Shown piece after piece: positions 26,442 through 35,949 of a stretch of DNA of 64,000 nucleotides; the stretch's first letter is position 1, and each line of letters starts with the position of its first letter. The notes beneath the pieces were generated by a model, which searched no databases, was not told the origin of the DNA, and worked only from the letters and a program-made list of their open reading frames with translations. The position numbers were made by a program, and so were the translations under genes. Source of the stretch: Hirschia litorea (lineage in GTDB: Bacteria; Pseudomonadota; Alphaproteobacteria; Caulobacterales; Hyphomonadaceae); NCBI RefSeq assembly GCF_042665075.1, contig NZ_JBHTBR010000007.1, positions 19,898 through 83,897 of the forward strand, read 5' to 3'.

Positions 26442-29345
26442 ATGATTGAATCTAAGAAAATGGGGAGCTATTTGCGTTGGATAGGTAGTTTGGGTTTATG
26501 CTTAGCGGCGGTTGCTTCTTGTCAGCATAGTTCACTTACTAAGATGAATACCCAAGCTGAGATAGCCAGTTTAGAAGACAACCAACTTCGTCAGACGGCG
26601 AAAACATCTACCCATAAGCATTCCCTGTCTGGCCAATGGGCCTTTAAAACTGATCCCTATAAAAAGGGAGAGGCATTAGGATGGCAGAATGCCAATTTGG
26701 ACACGATGACTTGGGACATGATGGATGTACCTGGGGTGTGGGATGTTGTCGACGAATACCATGATTATACAGGTGATGCTTGGTATCGGACGTCATTCAA
26801 ATTTGACCCTGCTTGGAGCGATAAACGCGTACGTTTGGCTTTTGATAGCGTCTACCACGACTCTGAGGTTTGGTTGAATGGTGAGAAGCTTGGAGAAAAT
26901 AATTTAGGGTTCATTCCCTTTAGTTTTGAAATTGACGAGTTTCTTGAAAGAGAGAACTCACTCGTAGTTAAGGTGAATAATCGGGTTAAACGTGGTGCAG
27001 TTTGGAACTGGGGAGGGATTCGTCGTCCGGTGTATCTGGAAATAACACCCCGGACTCATATCGAACGTGTTCACGTGTTTGCAGATCCGGATTTAGACAC
27101 TGGCAGCGCGACATTAAACGTAAAAACCACGATTTCTTCGTCCGAGATACGCGAAGACTTTGCTGTAAAACTGTCCGTTCTGCGGGATGGTGAGGTTATT
27201 GCTGAGCAGGTCGCTGAAGGGACTCACACGATTGATGCTGGTGGTGAGTTGGAGGTAGCGACGTCTATCAATTTGCCATCTGATTTGGTTGAGCTATGGC
27301 ACTTTAATGACCCTAACTTGTATAATATCGAAGCAAAAATAATTCAAAATGACGATGATGTTCATGTTTTGACGGACCGATTTGGAATTCGGAAGGTCGA
27401 AGTAAAAGGAGACCAGTTCTACTTGAACGGAGAGGCTGTTCGTTTAGTCGGCTTTAATATGGTGCCTGAAGACAGATTTGACGGGAATGCGTTGCCTTTG
27501 TCTCGTATTAAGGAAGATGTCGATTTGCTTAAATCGATGAATGCTAATTTTGCGAGATTGTCTGGCCCAAACTTACCAAAGGAGTACCTAGATTATCTTG
27601 ATGAGGTGGGGTTCCTTCTCGTTGAGGAGGTCGGTTTATGGGGTAAGGACAGGATGGTAGACCCAAACCACCCGACACCCAAAGTATGGCTCGAAAAAAT
27701 GGTTGAGGCGCGTTACAATCACCCTTCAATAGTTGCGTGGAGTGTGGGGAATGAAATTGGCGATTTGAACAAGAATCCATTGGCAAATGAGTATGTTCAA
27801 ACAGCAATTGCCCACGCAAAAGAACTCGATCCTTCTCGTCTGGGGGTTTATATCTCTTATTCTGCCGATTTTCAGGAAAACGACCCGGCGCAGTTTTCCG
27901 ATATCATTATGTTTAACAAGTATAGTGACCATGAAGAACGCTTGAAAGTTGTGCGCAGCTATCATCCTGATAAGCCAATATTTTTCTCTGAAATTGGTAC
28001 GAAACTAGACTCTGAAGATCCAAATCTCTCTGAGATGGATCCAGAGGAGATGATGGGAGATTTGCGCAAATATCCTTATCTGATCGGAACGTCGTTTTTT
28101 GCCTTCAGTGATTACCGTAGCAATTGGAAAGATTCCAAACCAACATGGACAACGCCTCAATCTGAGAACCGAAGTTGGGGTGTATTAACTGCTTATAGAG
28201 AGCCAAAACGTGGATTTCATAAAATTCAAAAGTTTTATGCGCCTGTACAAGCTTTGCGAGTTGAAGACAGTGTTGGAAAACTCAACGTTAGTGTAGAGCC
28301 ACGAGGAAAGAATACTTTCCCCGCGCATGTAATGCGAGAGTATAGTTTGGTTTGGCAAGCGCGTGCCGCTGATGGCAGTTTAATTGATGCTGGCATTCAA
28401 AAACTACCGCCAATCTTTCCTGGTGATGATGCCTTTAAACTGTCTTTCGACCTCCCAAGTCAGTACGCGAGCGCTATTGTGAGCTTGATTGATCCGATGG
28501 GGTATGAAGTGCTTTATGACCGTGTCGATCAGATTGTTCCTGAAAGTCCCGTTATAAGGGCTATCCACTCATCGATTGATACAATCCGTGTGGTATTTAA
28601 CAAATCAGAAAATGCGATTGAACATGAGCTGACATTGACCGACGAGGCGGGGAATGTGTTCACGAGTGGCCTGACAATCAATGAGTTTGCGGAAATCACT
28701 GGTTTGAATCCGTATACCCACTATAAGCTTGAACTGGTTGGTGTTAACCAAGCAGGGCGTAGTGCGCCTGCCAAAGTTATTGAGGCGACAGTCTCCACTG
28801 ACAATGATGAGTTGCCACCAGTTGTGTGGGATATTTCTGGCAAAATAGATGCGTTTCACATTGGCTATTCTTCTGAACGCAATGATTTTAGATACGAAAT
28901 TAAGTATGGACTAGCTTCGGAAGAGTATACGCAAACAAACCTAATAGAGACGCATGGTGCCACGCGTATTCCAGCAATTGAAATCGGTAAGCCTCATTAT
29001 TTTAAACTACGTCGATTGGTAACTGGACGCGTTGATAGTGAGTGGACAGATGAATACCGTGTAGAGCTTCTTGGCAGTGACGGTATTTTGCCTCCTAAGA
29101 ATGCTAGTTTGATCAATGCGGATGGTGAGGCTGTGCTTTTGATGGAGCCGGTAGATCGTGCGACAGGATACAAGGTCGTGACCTATTCAGATTTAGGTCG
29201 TGAAGTTTTTGATGTGAATATCGCACAATCAAAGTTTGCAATTGTTGAAGGCATAGATTTGTCTACTGTTTTGAGGGCTGAAATCCATTCAAAGGATGAG
29301 TTTGGAAATGCTGGAGAAGCCGCGGCCTTAGAGTTACTGCGCTAG
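26442..29345 (+). CDS. GH2-family glycoside hydrolase, lipoprotein
   Basis: The product is about 967 residues with a lipoprotein signal (AVASC near residue 27). The GH2 sugar-binding domain covers about residues 70-210 (GDAWYRTSFKFDP, SEVWLNGEKLGENNLGF). An Ig-like domain and the TIM barrel follow. The acid/base Glu is in SVGNEIGD (about residue 437) and the nucleophile Glu is in IFFSEIG (about 517). The C-terminus holds fibronectin-III-like repeats (LTDEAGNVFTSGLTI onward). It is probably a beta-galactosidase or beta-glucuronidase-type exo-enzyme at the membrane surface; the substrate cannot be fixed. A strong terminator follows, then a large TonB receptor. Confidence 0.88.
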   Translation: MIESKKMGSYLRWIGSLGLCLAAVASCQHSSLTKMNTQAEIASLEDNQLRQTAKTSTHKHSLSGQWAFKTDPYKKGEALGWQNANLDTMTWDMMDVPGVWDVVDEYHDYTGDAWYRTSFKFDPAWSDKRVRLAFDSVYHDSEVWLNGEKLGENNLGFIPFSFEIDEFLERENSLVVKVNNRVKRGAVWNWGGIRRPVYLEITPRTHIERVHVFADPDLDTGSATLNVKTTISSSEIREDFAVKLSVLRDGEVIAEQVAEGTHTIDAGGELEVATSINLPSDLVELWHFNDPNLYNIEAKIIQNDDDVHVLTDRFGIRKVEVKGDQFYLNGEAVRLVGFNMVPEDRFDGNALPLSRIKEDVDLLKSMNANFARLSGPNLPKEYLDYLDEVGFLLVEEVGLWGKDRMVDPNHPTPKVWLEKMVEARYNHPSIVAWSVGNEIGDLNKNPLANEYVQTAIAHAKELDPSRLGVYISYSADFQENDPAQFSDIIMFNKYSDHEERLKVVRSYHPDKPIFFSEIGTKLDSEDPNLSEMDPEEMMGDLRKYPYLIGTSFFAFSDYRSNWKDSKPTWTTPQSENRSWGVLTAYREPKRGFHKIQKFYAPVQALRVEDSVGKLNVSVEPRGKNTFPAHVMREYSLVWQARAADGSLIDAGIQKLPPIFPGDDAFKLSFDLPSQYASAIVSLIDPMGYEVLYDRVDQIVPESPVIRAIHSSIDTIRVVFNKSENAIEHELTLTDEAGNVFTSGLTINEFAEITGLNPYTHYKLELVGVNQAGRSAPAKVIEATVSTDNDELPPVVWDISGKIDAFHIGYSSERNDFRYEIKYGLASEEYTQTNLIETHGATRIPAIEIGKPHYFKLRRLVTGRVDSEWTDEYRVELLGSDGILPPKNASLINADGEAVLLMEPVDRATGYKVVTYSDLGREVFDVNIAQSKFAIVEGIDLSTVLRAEIHSKDEFGNAGEAAALELLR

Positions 29346-29385
29346 TTTCCCACTTTGGGTCTTTTTATTCATGGAAATCGGGGCT

Positions 29386-29417
29386 CCCGCACGGTCAAAC
29401 TGTGCGGGAATTTTTTT
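29386..29417 (+). terminator. Rho-independent terminator after GH2
   Basis: CCCGCAC pairs with GTGCGGG around a 9-base loop, then AATTTTTTT. A clear intrinsic terminator 40 bp after the GH2 stop. Confidence 0.85.
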
Positions 29418-29713
29418 AATTCTCGTGCTTGCGCAAAACTCTCCGTCCTAACAACCGAAGTTTTCAACGTATTTCGCCGCATCAATAATTGCAACGTGCA
29501 ATTGACAACCTGCATAATTTATTTATTGCTATAATAGCACATACTAAGTTCGATCAATAACGACGAATAAGGTCGAGTTCGAGCTTGGTACTGCAGCATT
29601 GTTACGATGTTCTACTGCTGAATTAAGTACATGAAAATAAAAAATAAAACCGTATTTTATGCTTCATTCCATAGGGGTGGTTTGAAGCTAAAGCATGGTT
29701 AGGGGAGAATAAA
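29418..29713. promoter_or_regulatory. Upstream region of the 1298-residue receptor
   Basis: About 300 bp without a gene. It contains a TTGACA at about 29500 and a TATAAT at about 29533, but their spacing is too long (about 22 bp) for a standard sigma-70 promoter. An AGGGGAG ribosome site precedes the receptor ATG. Confidence 0.35.
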
Positions 29714-32700
29714 ATGAAATATTTACATAAGAATAAGTTGCTGTCTGCTGCGTCATTAATAGCAATATATGCGTTGACTGCTCCAGTAGTGGCTGCGCAG
29801 GACGCTCAAAGCGTTGAAAATGATGATGGTGGTGAAAAAGTTCTGGATACCATAGTCGTTAGAGGGATTGCGGGCAGTGTTTCGCAGTCTGTTTTAGACA
29901 AGAGAAACGCTTCTAAAATCGTAGACACCATCAATGCTGAAGACATCGGTAAATCTACAGACCAGAATATTGCTGAAGCATTAAATCGTGTTTCTGGTGT
30001 AAGTATGTCATCCGTTGACGGTGAAGGGGCTTTGATCTCGATACGTGGTGCTAGCCCAGATCAAACCGTCGTGACTTTGAATGGTGCCGCTTTGGGGACT
30101 ACCGAGTTTGGGCAAGCTGTAGACTTGTCTAGCTATTCAGCAGACGTGTTGTCTAAAGTCGAGATTATCAAAACTCCAGCCGCAGATGATGAAGAGGGGT
30201 CTCTCGGTGGTTTGGTTAATCTGCAGACCCGCAAACCACTGGAAATCGATGAGGACGTTAGAAGTTTTTCTGTCCAAGGTCGATATAATGACTTGGCTGA
30301 TGAGACGAATTATAAACTTTCAGGCGTCGTTTCTGAGAAGTTTTTCAATGACAAATTGGGTGTAATTGTTTCTGTAGTTGATGAGACAAACTCAATTAGA
30401 CGTGATCAGATCCGCAATGATGATTTCCGTGCGCATAATACATGGGGGGCGACTGATCAAAATGGCAACTTCATTACAAACAGCTTTAATTTGGCAGACT
30501 ATGATTTAACAATGCCTGGAGCTGGCGCTACTCAAGAAGAGATAGCGGATTACAATTCTAGAATTGCAGCAGTAGGTAACCCTTATGACACTGCGATATG
30601 GGGTATTGCACCAACGCGTTCGCAATACAGCATTTTTAACGGGAAGCGCGATAGGCAAGCCCTTGATATTGGTACGCAATGGCAAATTACGGAGAAAACC
30701 GATTTAACGGTAAATGTGAGTTATGCATCGCAAACCATAGATAATGTTACGGATGAAGTTGGTATTCGTACGCCCCAGTCAAATACTAATATGAACTTTA
30801 GGGCTGTTCTCGATGAAAATGGAAATGTGCCTATGCGGCAAGTTTACGTTGAGAATGATGACGGCGATTTGGTACCAAGTTTGGATGACGATAATAATCC
30901 AATTATGGCACCAATATTTGCACACCCTTTGAGCGCTCCAGGGAATGTCTTTGGTATTGCGCCAACTTTTTCTGATCCGCAAGCTGATTGGTATGCTATT
31001 GATACGGATACTCGCACTTATACAAAAATTTTAAATCGTTTCCAGTCGGCAGATCTAAACTCCTCCATTGCTCGTTTTGAAAATGAAAGCAAAACTATTT
31101 CTGCTGAATTGAATCACGAGTTTACAGATAATTTGCGTGTAAAATTGGGGGCTAGTCTCCAGTCTGTTGAACGAATCCCAGACCAGCAAATCTGGATGAG
31201 TGTGCAGTCTCGAGAGAACCCTGATTATCTTAGATTCGCAGCCGGCCCAGTTGGGGCACCTGGAGGTATAGAGCCTGTCGGTACGGACTGTAGTTCAGGG
31301 CTTTGTCAGCCAATTGTTGGTACAAGTTTTATTGACCGCGGTCGGTATATCAATGAACCAACTCCGGAGGAAATCGCAGAAGCTGCGGCTGAGGGTTATG
31401 TTGGCGTAATTGGCAATTCTGTAACGAACAGAGGTAGTGATAATAGGTCATTGACTGGATACAATCCAGATGATGCTTTCGCGCAGTCAATTAACAGCCT
31501 ATCTCAAACAGTTACGGCTGTTAAAGACGAGCAAACGACTGCCTTCATTGATTTAGACTATGATCTTAATAAATTCGGGCTAACTACTCTTGAGCTCGGA
31601 GGGAAGTATACAAAAAGAGAGAAGTTTACCGACGCACAAACAGGCAGTGTGACAAATACCAAAGTTGGTGTTTCCGTTGTCGACCCTGAGACGGGGCGGG
31701 AGGTGCTTGTAGGAAACAATTTAGATCAGACACCTATTTCCGGCTTTTCAAGAAGAGTTGGTGGTGATGGATTGTGGGCAAGTCTAGGTCTAAATCGCAA
31801 TGCGTTGACAGATGACTTCGTTAGCTTTGACGCTGAATCTGTTTTCAATCTTGTCGCTGCCGATCCTAACTTAGCGATTGATATTGATGACTCAGCTACT
31901 CGCGGTGCTGATTTTGAGAATATAGCGCTGTACGCTAAACAAAACTTCTCATTTTATGACGATCGTGTGAGCGGTAATATTGGTGTCCGGTATGTTAAAA
32001 CCGAAGTTGAGACGACAGGTGCGGGTGGTCTACGGGCGTTCAATGAAAGTTTTGGACGTAACCAACGTGTGCTTGATTTAGGGGTCTTAAGAAGCCTATC
32101 AGATTCATCAAAACCAGAGTGTGCGGCATCCCCCATTTATGAAGGCGCTCAACTTAATACGTTTGACCAATATAGGTATTCTCGTATTGATGGGTTGGGA
32201 GTTGATACAAAGGGTACAGTTTCTTTCCTAGACGATACTAGGATTGACAATTTGGTTCCGGAGGGCGGATGTTTTGAGCCGCTTCTTGCTAATGCTGAAA
32301 CGTTTTTGGCGGCAGGTGATGAAGGGCGTAATGCTCTCCTTCGTTGGAATAATGCATTTTTCACAAATAACTATTTTTGGACATTTGATGATGACCCATC
32401 CAACGGAGCTGGTTTTGTTGTAACCGACCCAGGCGGCCCTGCTGAAGCGCTAACCAGCATTAACAACACTATCCATACAGTACCTACTGCAGGTTCGCAT
32501 GAGTATGATGTGTTTTTGCCAAGCATGAATATAAATTGGGCGGTGACCGATGATGTTATTCTGCGTTTTGCTGCATCAAAGTCTATGACACGTCCGAACA
32601 TTGATAGTTTGAGGCCGGGTTTTCAGGTAAATGAAAATGGTTGGGGGAGTCCGGCAACTAAGTTTAGCACAGTAAACTTGTTCAATACTCAACTAGATCC

Positions 32701-33610
32701 ATTGGAATCTATCAACATTGATACATCTGTTGAGTGGTATTTTGCGAAAGATGCATTGCTATCTCTTGGGTTGTTCTACAAAGATATTACGAACTTAGAA
32801 GAAACCGAAGAACAAGTTGTCTATCTATCAGACATAAAAGGTGCAATTCAGAATGGTGAGGCGGTAGATGGGAATGGCTTAATTCTATCTGCTGATGAAC
32901 TAACGCACGACAATTGTTTTGCTCACATCACTGGGAGTTGGCAAGTCAGCAGGGATCCGCAGGATGTTGCAAATGCTATTTTCGGTAGTCCAGAGCAACA
33001 CTGTGCAAGGTTTAATGCGAGTCAGGTCCGCAATGCTGCGGGTGCCGAAATATTGGGAATGGAACTACAATATACTCAAAATTACTCTTTCCTACCCGGC
33101 ATTTGGTCGGGGCTAGGTGTTTCAGCGAACTACACCTATCAAGACAGTTCATTTGATGCGGAAGAGTCTAATTTGGTGCAAGGAGAAGTTCTTCCAAGCT
33201 TCCAGATTATTCGCACGCCTGAGCATTCTTACAATGTCACAGCCTATTGGCAGGATGGCGGGCATCAAGTGCGCTTAGCGTATGGTGGTGCGTCTGACGT
33301 TCTTTTGAACCGTGCATATGATAATGGTGCGCTCTGGGAGGAGGGACGCGAGACTCTGGATTTCTCAGCTTCATATGAATTGAGTGAAAATTTCTCGCTC
33401 ACATTTGATGCGTCGAATATTTTGGAGCAGCCTTTGCGTCAGTATTGGACGAGTCGTCAATTGGAACTTCCTACCGATGCTTTGGGAACAACTGACTTTG
33501 TAGCATTTGATGAAGGAAATGCTTTGGATGGTGAAGCTCCGAAGCACCGCACGGCGCTACTCTATAATACAGGTAGAATTTTCAGATTGGGCTTAAGAGC
33601 TCAATTTTAG
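29714..33610 (+). CDS. Large Caulobacter-type TonB-dependent receptor
   Basis: The product is 1298 residues, longer than most TonB receptors (700-1000). The signal peptide ends near PVVAAQ. A TonB-box-like VLDTIVVRGI precedes the plug (DTINAEDIGKSTDQNIAEAL, LISIRGASPDQTVVTLNGA, EGSLGGLVNLQTRKPLEID). The barrel ends RLGLRAQF. Extra length lies in extracellular loops (for example the Cys-containing segments around residues 520-540 and 800-860). Receptors of this type carry oligosaccharides. No STN domain is present, so regulation is not through FecIR; the IclR regulator downstream (33779, minus) is a candidate. A terminator follows the gene. Confidence 0.9.
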   Translation: MKYLHKNKLLSAASLIAIYALTAPVVAAQDAQSVENDDGGEKVLDTIVVRGIAGSVSQSVLDKRNASKIVDTINAEDIGKSTDQNIAEALNRVSGVSMSSVDGEGALISIRGASPDQTVVTLNGAALGTTEFGQAVDLSSYSADVLSKVEIIKTPAADDEEGSLGGLVNLQTRKPLEIDEDVRSFSVQGRYNDLADETNYKLSGVVSEKFFNDKLGVIVSVVDETNSIRRDQIRNDDFRAHNTWGATDQNGNFITNSFNLADYDLTMPGAGATQEEIADYNSRIAAVGNPYDTAIWGIAPTRSQYSIFNGKRDRQALDIGTQWQITEKTDLTVNVSYASQTIDNVTDEVGIRTPQSNTNMNFRAVLDENGNVPMRQVYVENDDGDLVPSLDDDNNPIMAPIFAHPLSAPGNVFGIAPTFSDPQADWYAIDTDTRTYTKILNRFQSADLNSSIARFENESKTISAELNHEFTDNLRVKLGASLQSVERIPDQQIWMSVQSRENPDYLRFAAGPVGAPGGIEPVGTDCSSGLCQPIVGTSFIDRGRYINEPTPEEIAEAAAEGYVGVIGNSVTNRGSDNRSLTGYNPDDAFAQSINSLSQTVTAVKDEQTTAFIDLDYDLNKFGLTTLELGGKYTKREKFTDAQTGSVTNTKVGVSVVDPETGREVLVGNNLDQTPISGFSRRVGGDGLWASLGLNRNALTDDFVSFDAESVFNLVAADPNLAIDIDDSATRGADFENIALYAKQNFSFYDDRVSGNIGVRYVKTEVETTGAGGLRAFNESFGRNQRVLDLGVLRSLSDSSKPECAASPIYEGAQLNTFDQYRYSRIDGLGVDTKGTVSFLDDTRIDNLVPEGGCFEPLLANAETFLAAGDEGRNALLRWNNAFFTNNYFWTFDDDPSNGAGFVVTDPGGPAEALTSINNTIHTVPTAGSHEYDVFLPSMNINWAVTDDVILRFAASKSMTRPNIDSLRPGFQVNENGWGSPATKFSTVNLFNTQLDPLESINIDTSVEWYFAKDALLSLGLFYKDITNLEETEEQVVYLSDIKGAIQNGEAVDGNGLILSADELTHDNCFAHITGSWQVSRDPQDVANAIFGSPEQHCARFNASQVRNAAGAEILGMELQYTQNYSFLPGIWSGLGVSANYTYQDSSFDAEESNLVQGEVLPSFQIIRTPEHSYNVTAYWQDGGHQVRLAYGGASDVLLNRAYDNGALWEEGRETLDFSASYELSENFSLTFDASNILEQPLRQYWTSRQLELPTDALGTTDFVAFDEGNALDGEAPKHRTALLYNTGRIFRLGLRAQF

Positions 33611-33662
33611 CTCTCCAAAGTAATTCTCACACTTCCCAGTGTAGAGAGCTTATCTCAAACTT

Positions 33663-33697
33663 TAGCTACGGGAGTTATCTCTCGTAGCTATTTTTTT
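33663..33697 (+). terminator. Rho-independent terminator after the large receptor
   Basis: TAGCTACG pairs with CGTAGCTA, with further GAG/CTC pairing inside, followed by seven T. It lies between the receptor and the convergent IclR gene. Confidence 0.85.
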
Positions 33698-33778
33698 GGG
33701 TGGGTATTTTTAGCGATAGAGCGTATTGAGTGAATTAAAAGGGCTCTATTGGTTTCAGTTATAACATGAAATTTTGTA

Positions 33779-34564
33779 CTAAATAGCTTCGCGGTCTTTT
33801 ATTATATCGAATTTTAATTGTGCAGATGACGTTTTATCGTTGATGCTGGTTTTGGCTTTTTCAAGTGCAGAGAGTAGCTGTGCATTGTTTTCTTCAGGTA
33901 TCCAGCCAGATAGTGCAATAGCTGAATGCGTTGGTTGTCCTACATTTATAGCTAAAGTGTGTTGGTTTTGATCCGGTTTAACAAGATATCTAGTGTACCC
34001 ATTGGATCGGATTTTGTTGAGTTCTTCCAATAGCTGATTTACCCCGTTTGGGAAATTTGGAATGTCTTTCCCATTATATATTTGAGAGACTTCGGCATCA
34101 TCTAAATCAGCCAGAAGAGATAAGCCAATTCCACCGCGTGTTGCTGGGAAGATGCCGACACGCCCTAATGCTTCAGAGGAAGCTATACCGGGAGGGGCGT
34201 GATAGATGTAACTGACAACATCTTTCCACAAGACACCCATTGCAACAACTAGATTATAACTTCGTAATTCTTCAAGAGCGGGAACTGCGCGACGCACAAG
34301 CCCTGAAGCAAATAACCCTTGCGCTGCCAAAACGTGCATACCTGAACCGGATGTGTATTTCCGATCAGATGTCTGTCGAGCTATTCCTAAATATGCCAGT
34401 GTTTTGAGTAGCCGATTGACACGGGTAGGTTCAAATCCCAAGCGTCTTGAAAGTTCTCGTCCTCCCACTGGGCGATCAGAAGTTGCTAAAGCTTGAAGTG
34501 TTGTTATCCCATCAATTAGACTTTGATTGGGTTGAGCGTTCTTTTTTTTTGTCGGCGTTTTCAT
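33779..34564 (-). CDS. IclR-family transcriptional regulator
   Basis: The product is 261 residues. The N-terminal winged helix-turn-helix is at about residues 15-75 (SLIDGITTLQALATSDRPVG, ELSRRLGFEPTRVNRLLKTL). The IclR effector domain covers about 85-250 (SGMHVLAAQGLFASG, GRVGIFPATRGGIGLSLLA, TLAINVG). IclR proteins of the KdgR type respond to 2-keto-3-deoxy sugar acids and repress sugar-acid genes. It is divergent from a DgoK-like gene across about 270 bp, where a perfect 14-bp palindrome occurs. It probably regulates the nearby carbohydrate genes. Confidence 0.88.
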   Translation of the reverse strand: MKTPTKKKNAQPNQSLIDGITTLQALATSDRPVGGRELSRRLGFEPTRVNRLLKTLAYLGIARQTSDRKYTSGSGMHVLAAQGLFASGLVRRAVPALEELRSYNLVVAMGVLWKDVVSYIYHAPPGIASSEALGRVGIFPATRGGIGLSLLADLDDAEVSQIYNGKDIPNFPNGVNQLLEELNKIRSNGYTRYLVKPDQNQHTLAINVGQPTHSAIALSGWIPEENNAQLLSALEKAKTSINDKTSSAQLKFDIIKDREAI

Positions 34565-34690
34565 ATGTGTGGACGATCAAGCTTTTAAGTTATCAGAGCC
34601 ATCATTTAAACTGTGTTCTGTTGAAGTGGCAAGCTGCTAGAAAAAGTGAATTTTGGTGGAATATCACTCTATTACTGTCGCGTAATTGAG

Positions 34691-34704
34691 TAATGTATAC
34701 ATTA
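34691..34704. promoter_or_regulatory. Perfect 14-bp palindrome, candidate IclR operator
   Basis: TAATGTATACATTA lies in the divergent region between the IclR gene and the DgoK-like gene, about 130 bp upstream of each start. It has the size and symmetry of an IclR-type site; binding is inferred. Confidence 0.4.
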
Positions 34705-34830
34705 GTTGTCGTTGCTATATAAGCACCATTTGGTGAGAGAGATTGATTCGTCTCGAACGTCAGATGGTCCGCATTGGCGTCTCTAATATCTCGTCTCCGT
34801 TATAAGAAATTTACAAGTGAAAGATTGCAA

Positions 34831-35763
34831 ATGACTTCAAAGACATTTGTTGCTGCCAATTGGGCGAGCAATTATTTTCGTGCGTTTCTGGTGAATGAAG
34901 ATGCAGCTGTTATTGACCAGCTAAGCCACGATAGAGGGATTATTGGTCTTACCCGCGCTGATATGGAAGACGTGATAGTGCATGCAAACAAGACCCTAAA
35001 ACCAACAGCCGGTTTTTATTTGGCAGGCATGGTTGGATCAGACATGGGGTGGGAGAAAGTTCCATATTGTGAGTGTCCATCCACGATCGATAAATTGGCG
35101 AGCAACTCTCTTTCAGCTTCGATAGGAAATGTTGATGTTTCCATACTTCCTGGGCTTTGTGTGACAAACAGTTCCCACGGACCAGATGTGATGCGCGGCG
35201 AAGAGGTTGAGTTATTTGGAGCATTAAATCTGCTTGATGGTTTGAATGAGGGGACTAAATTTATTGTTCTTGCTGGTCGGCATTCAAAGTGGGTGAAACT
35301 GGAAAATGGTAAAATTGTTGATTTCTTAACATCCATGTCTGGTGAATTATTTGACAGCTTGAGAGATAAAGGTCTGCTTTCGGCACTGATGAAAAATCAA
35401 CCTCAATTGGATGATGCTTTTTGGGGTGGTTTGTTGTCGACTAAAAAACGACCGGTCGGATTAGGTCGAGAGTTGTTCGGTGTGCGTGCAAAAGTAATGA
35501 CGGGTGCTCTGGATAAAGAAAAAACATCTTCATACGCGCATGGTCTTTTTCTTGGGGCAGAAATTATAGATGCCGTCCAACAATTTCCTGAGCTTAATAA
35601 TCAGACATTTATCCCAGTCATTGGTAAGCAGGAATATACCGAAGCATATCTGCATGCTATGAGCGGATTTTCGTTGAAAGGCCGTGCAGTTGATGTTGTT
35701 GCGGCTACTGTTAACGGGTTTAGCCTCTATCATTCTACTTTTGTTTCCCTGCCAGCTCCTTGA
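34831..35763 (+). CDS. DgoK-like (2-keto-3-deoxygalactonokinase family) protein with altered ATP motif
   Basis: The product is about 310 residues and follows the DgoK family along its length: AGMVGSDMGWEKVPY, ILPGLCVT, DVMRGEEVELFGA, HSKWVKLENGKI, MSGELFDSLRD and GLFLGAEI. Family members phosphorylate 2-keto-3-deoxygalactonate in the cytoplasm. Here the N-terminal phosphate motif D-W-G-S/T reads N-W-A-S, and the usual PGTH before KW reads AGRH. Loss of the Asp and Gly suggests weak or no kinase activity, or a sensor role. It is divergent from the IclR gene. An ATG 57 bp upstream would add residues not seen in the family. Confidence 0.75.
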   Translation: MTSKTFVAANWASNYFRAFLVNEDAAVIDQLSHDRGIIGLTRADMEDVIVHANKTLKPTAGFYLAGMVGSDMGWEKVPYCECPSTIDKLASNSLSASIGNVDVSILPGLCVTNSSHGPDVMRGEEVELFGALNLLDGLNEGTKFIVLAGRHSKWVKLENGKIVDFLTSMSGELFDSLRDKGLLSALMKNQPQLDDAFWGGLLSTKKRPVGLGRELFGVRAKVMTGALDKEKTSSYAHGLFLGAEIIDAVQQFPELNNQTFIPVIGKQEYTEAYLHAMSGFSLKGRAVDVVAATVNGFSLYHSTFVSLPAP

Positions 35764-35782
35764 GGGTGCGGCTTTGTGGCGA

Positions 35783-35811
35783 TTACGTGGGCTTCCCCTA
35801 GTCCACGTAAG
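35783..35811. repeat. Inverted repeat after the DgoK-like gene
   Basis: TTACGTGG and CCACGTAA arms separated by about 11 bases, without a T-run. It overlaps the edge of the neighbouring IS6-type relic, so it is not a convincing terminator. Confidence 0.35.
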
Positions 35812-35939
35812 ATTGAATGGCGGCGGTTGAATTGATGATCGTGGGGGAGTTTTGTAAGTATCGGAAAGTGGTGGTTTCCTGCTACCAATTTAGGAGGCTT
35901 TGGATAAGTTTGGAATTGGCGGTTTAATCTGAGAATGCC
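35804..35939 (-). repeat. Decayed IS6-type right end with transposase N-terminus
   Basis: Read on the minus strand it begins GGCATTCTCAGATTAAACCG, like the right end of complete copies. It then carries RYLQNSPTIINS, corresponding to RYFKTSPEIIKL of the IS6-like transposase, before losing similarity. The element end lies 10 bp from the sulfotransferase stop. Confidence 0.65.
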
Positions 35940-35949
35940 TTATTAGCTG

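Noticed and set aside
29495..29540. TTGACA / TATAAT promoter pair before the large receptor
   Set aside because: Spacing is about 22 bp, outside the normal 16-19 bp range.
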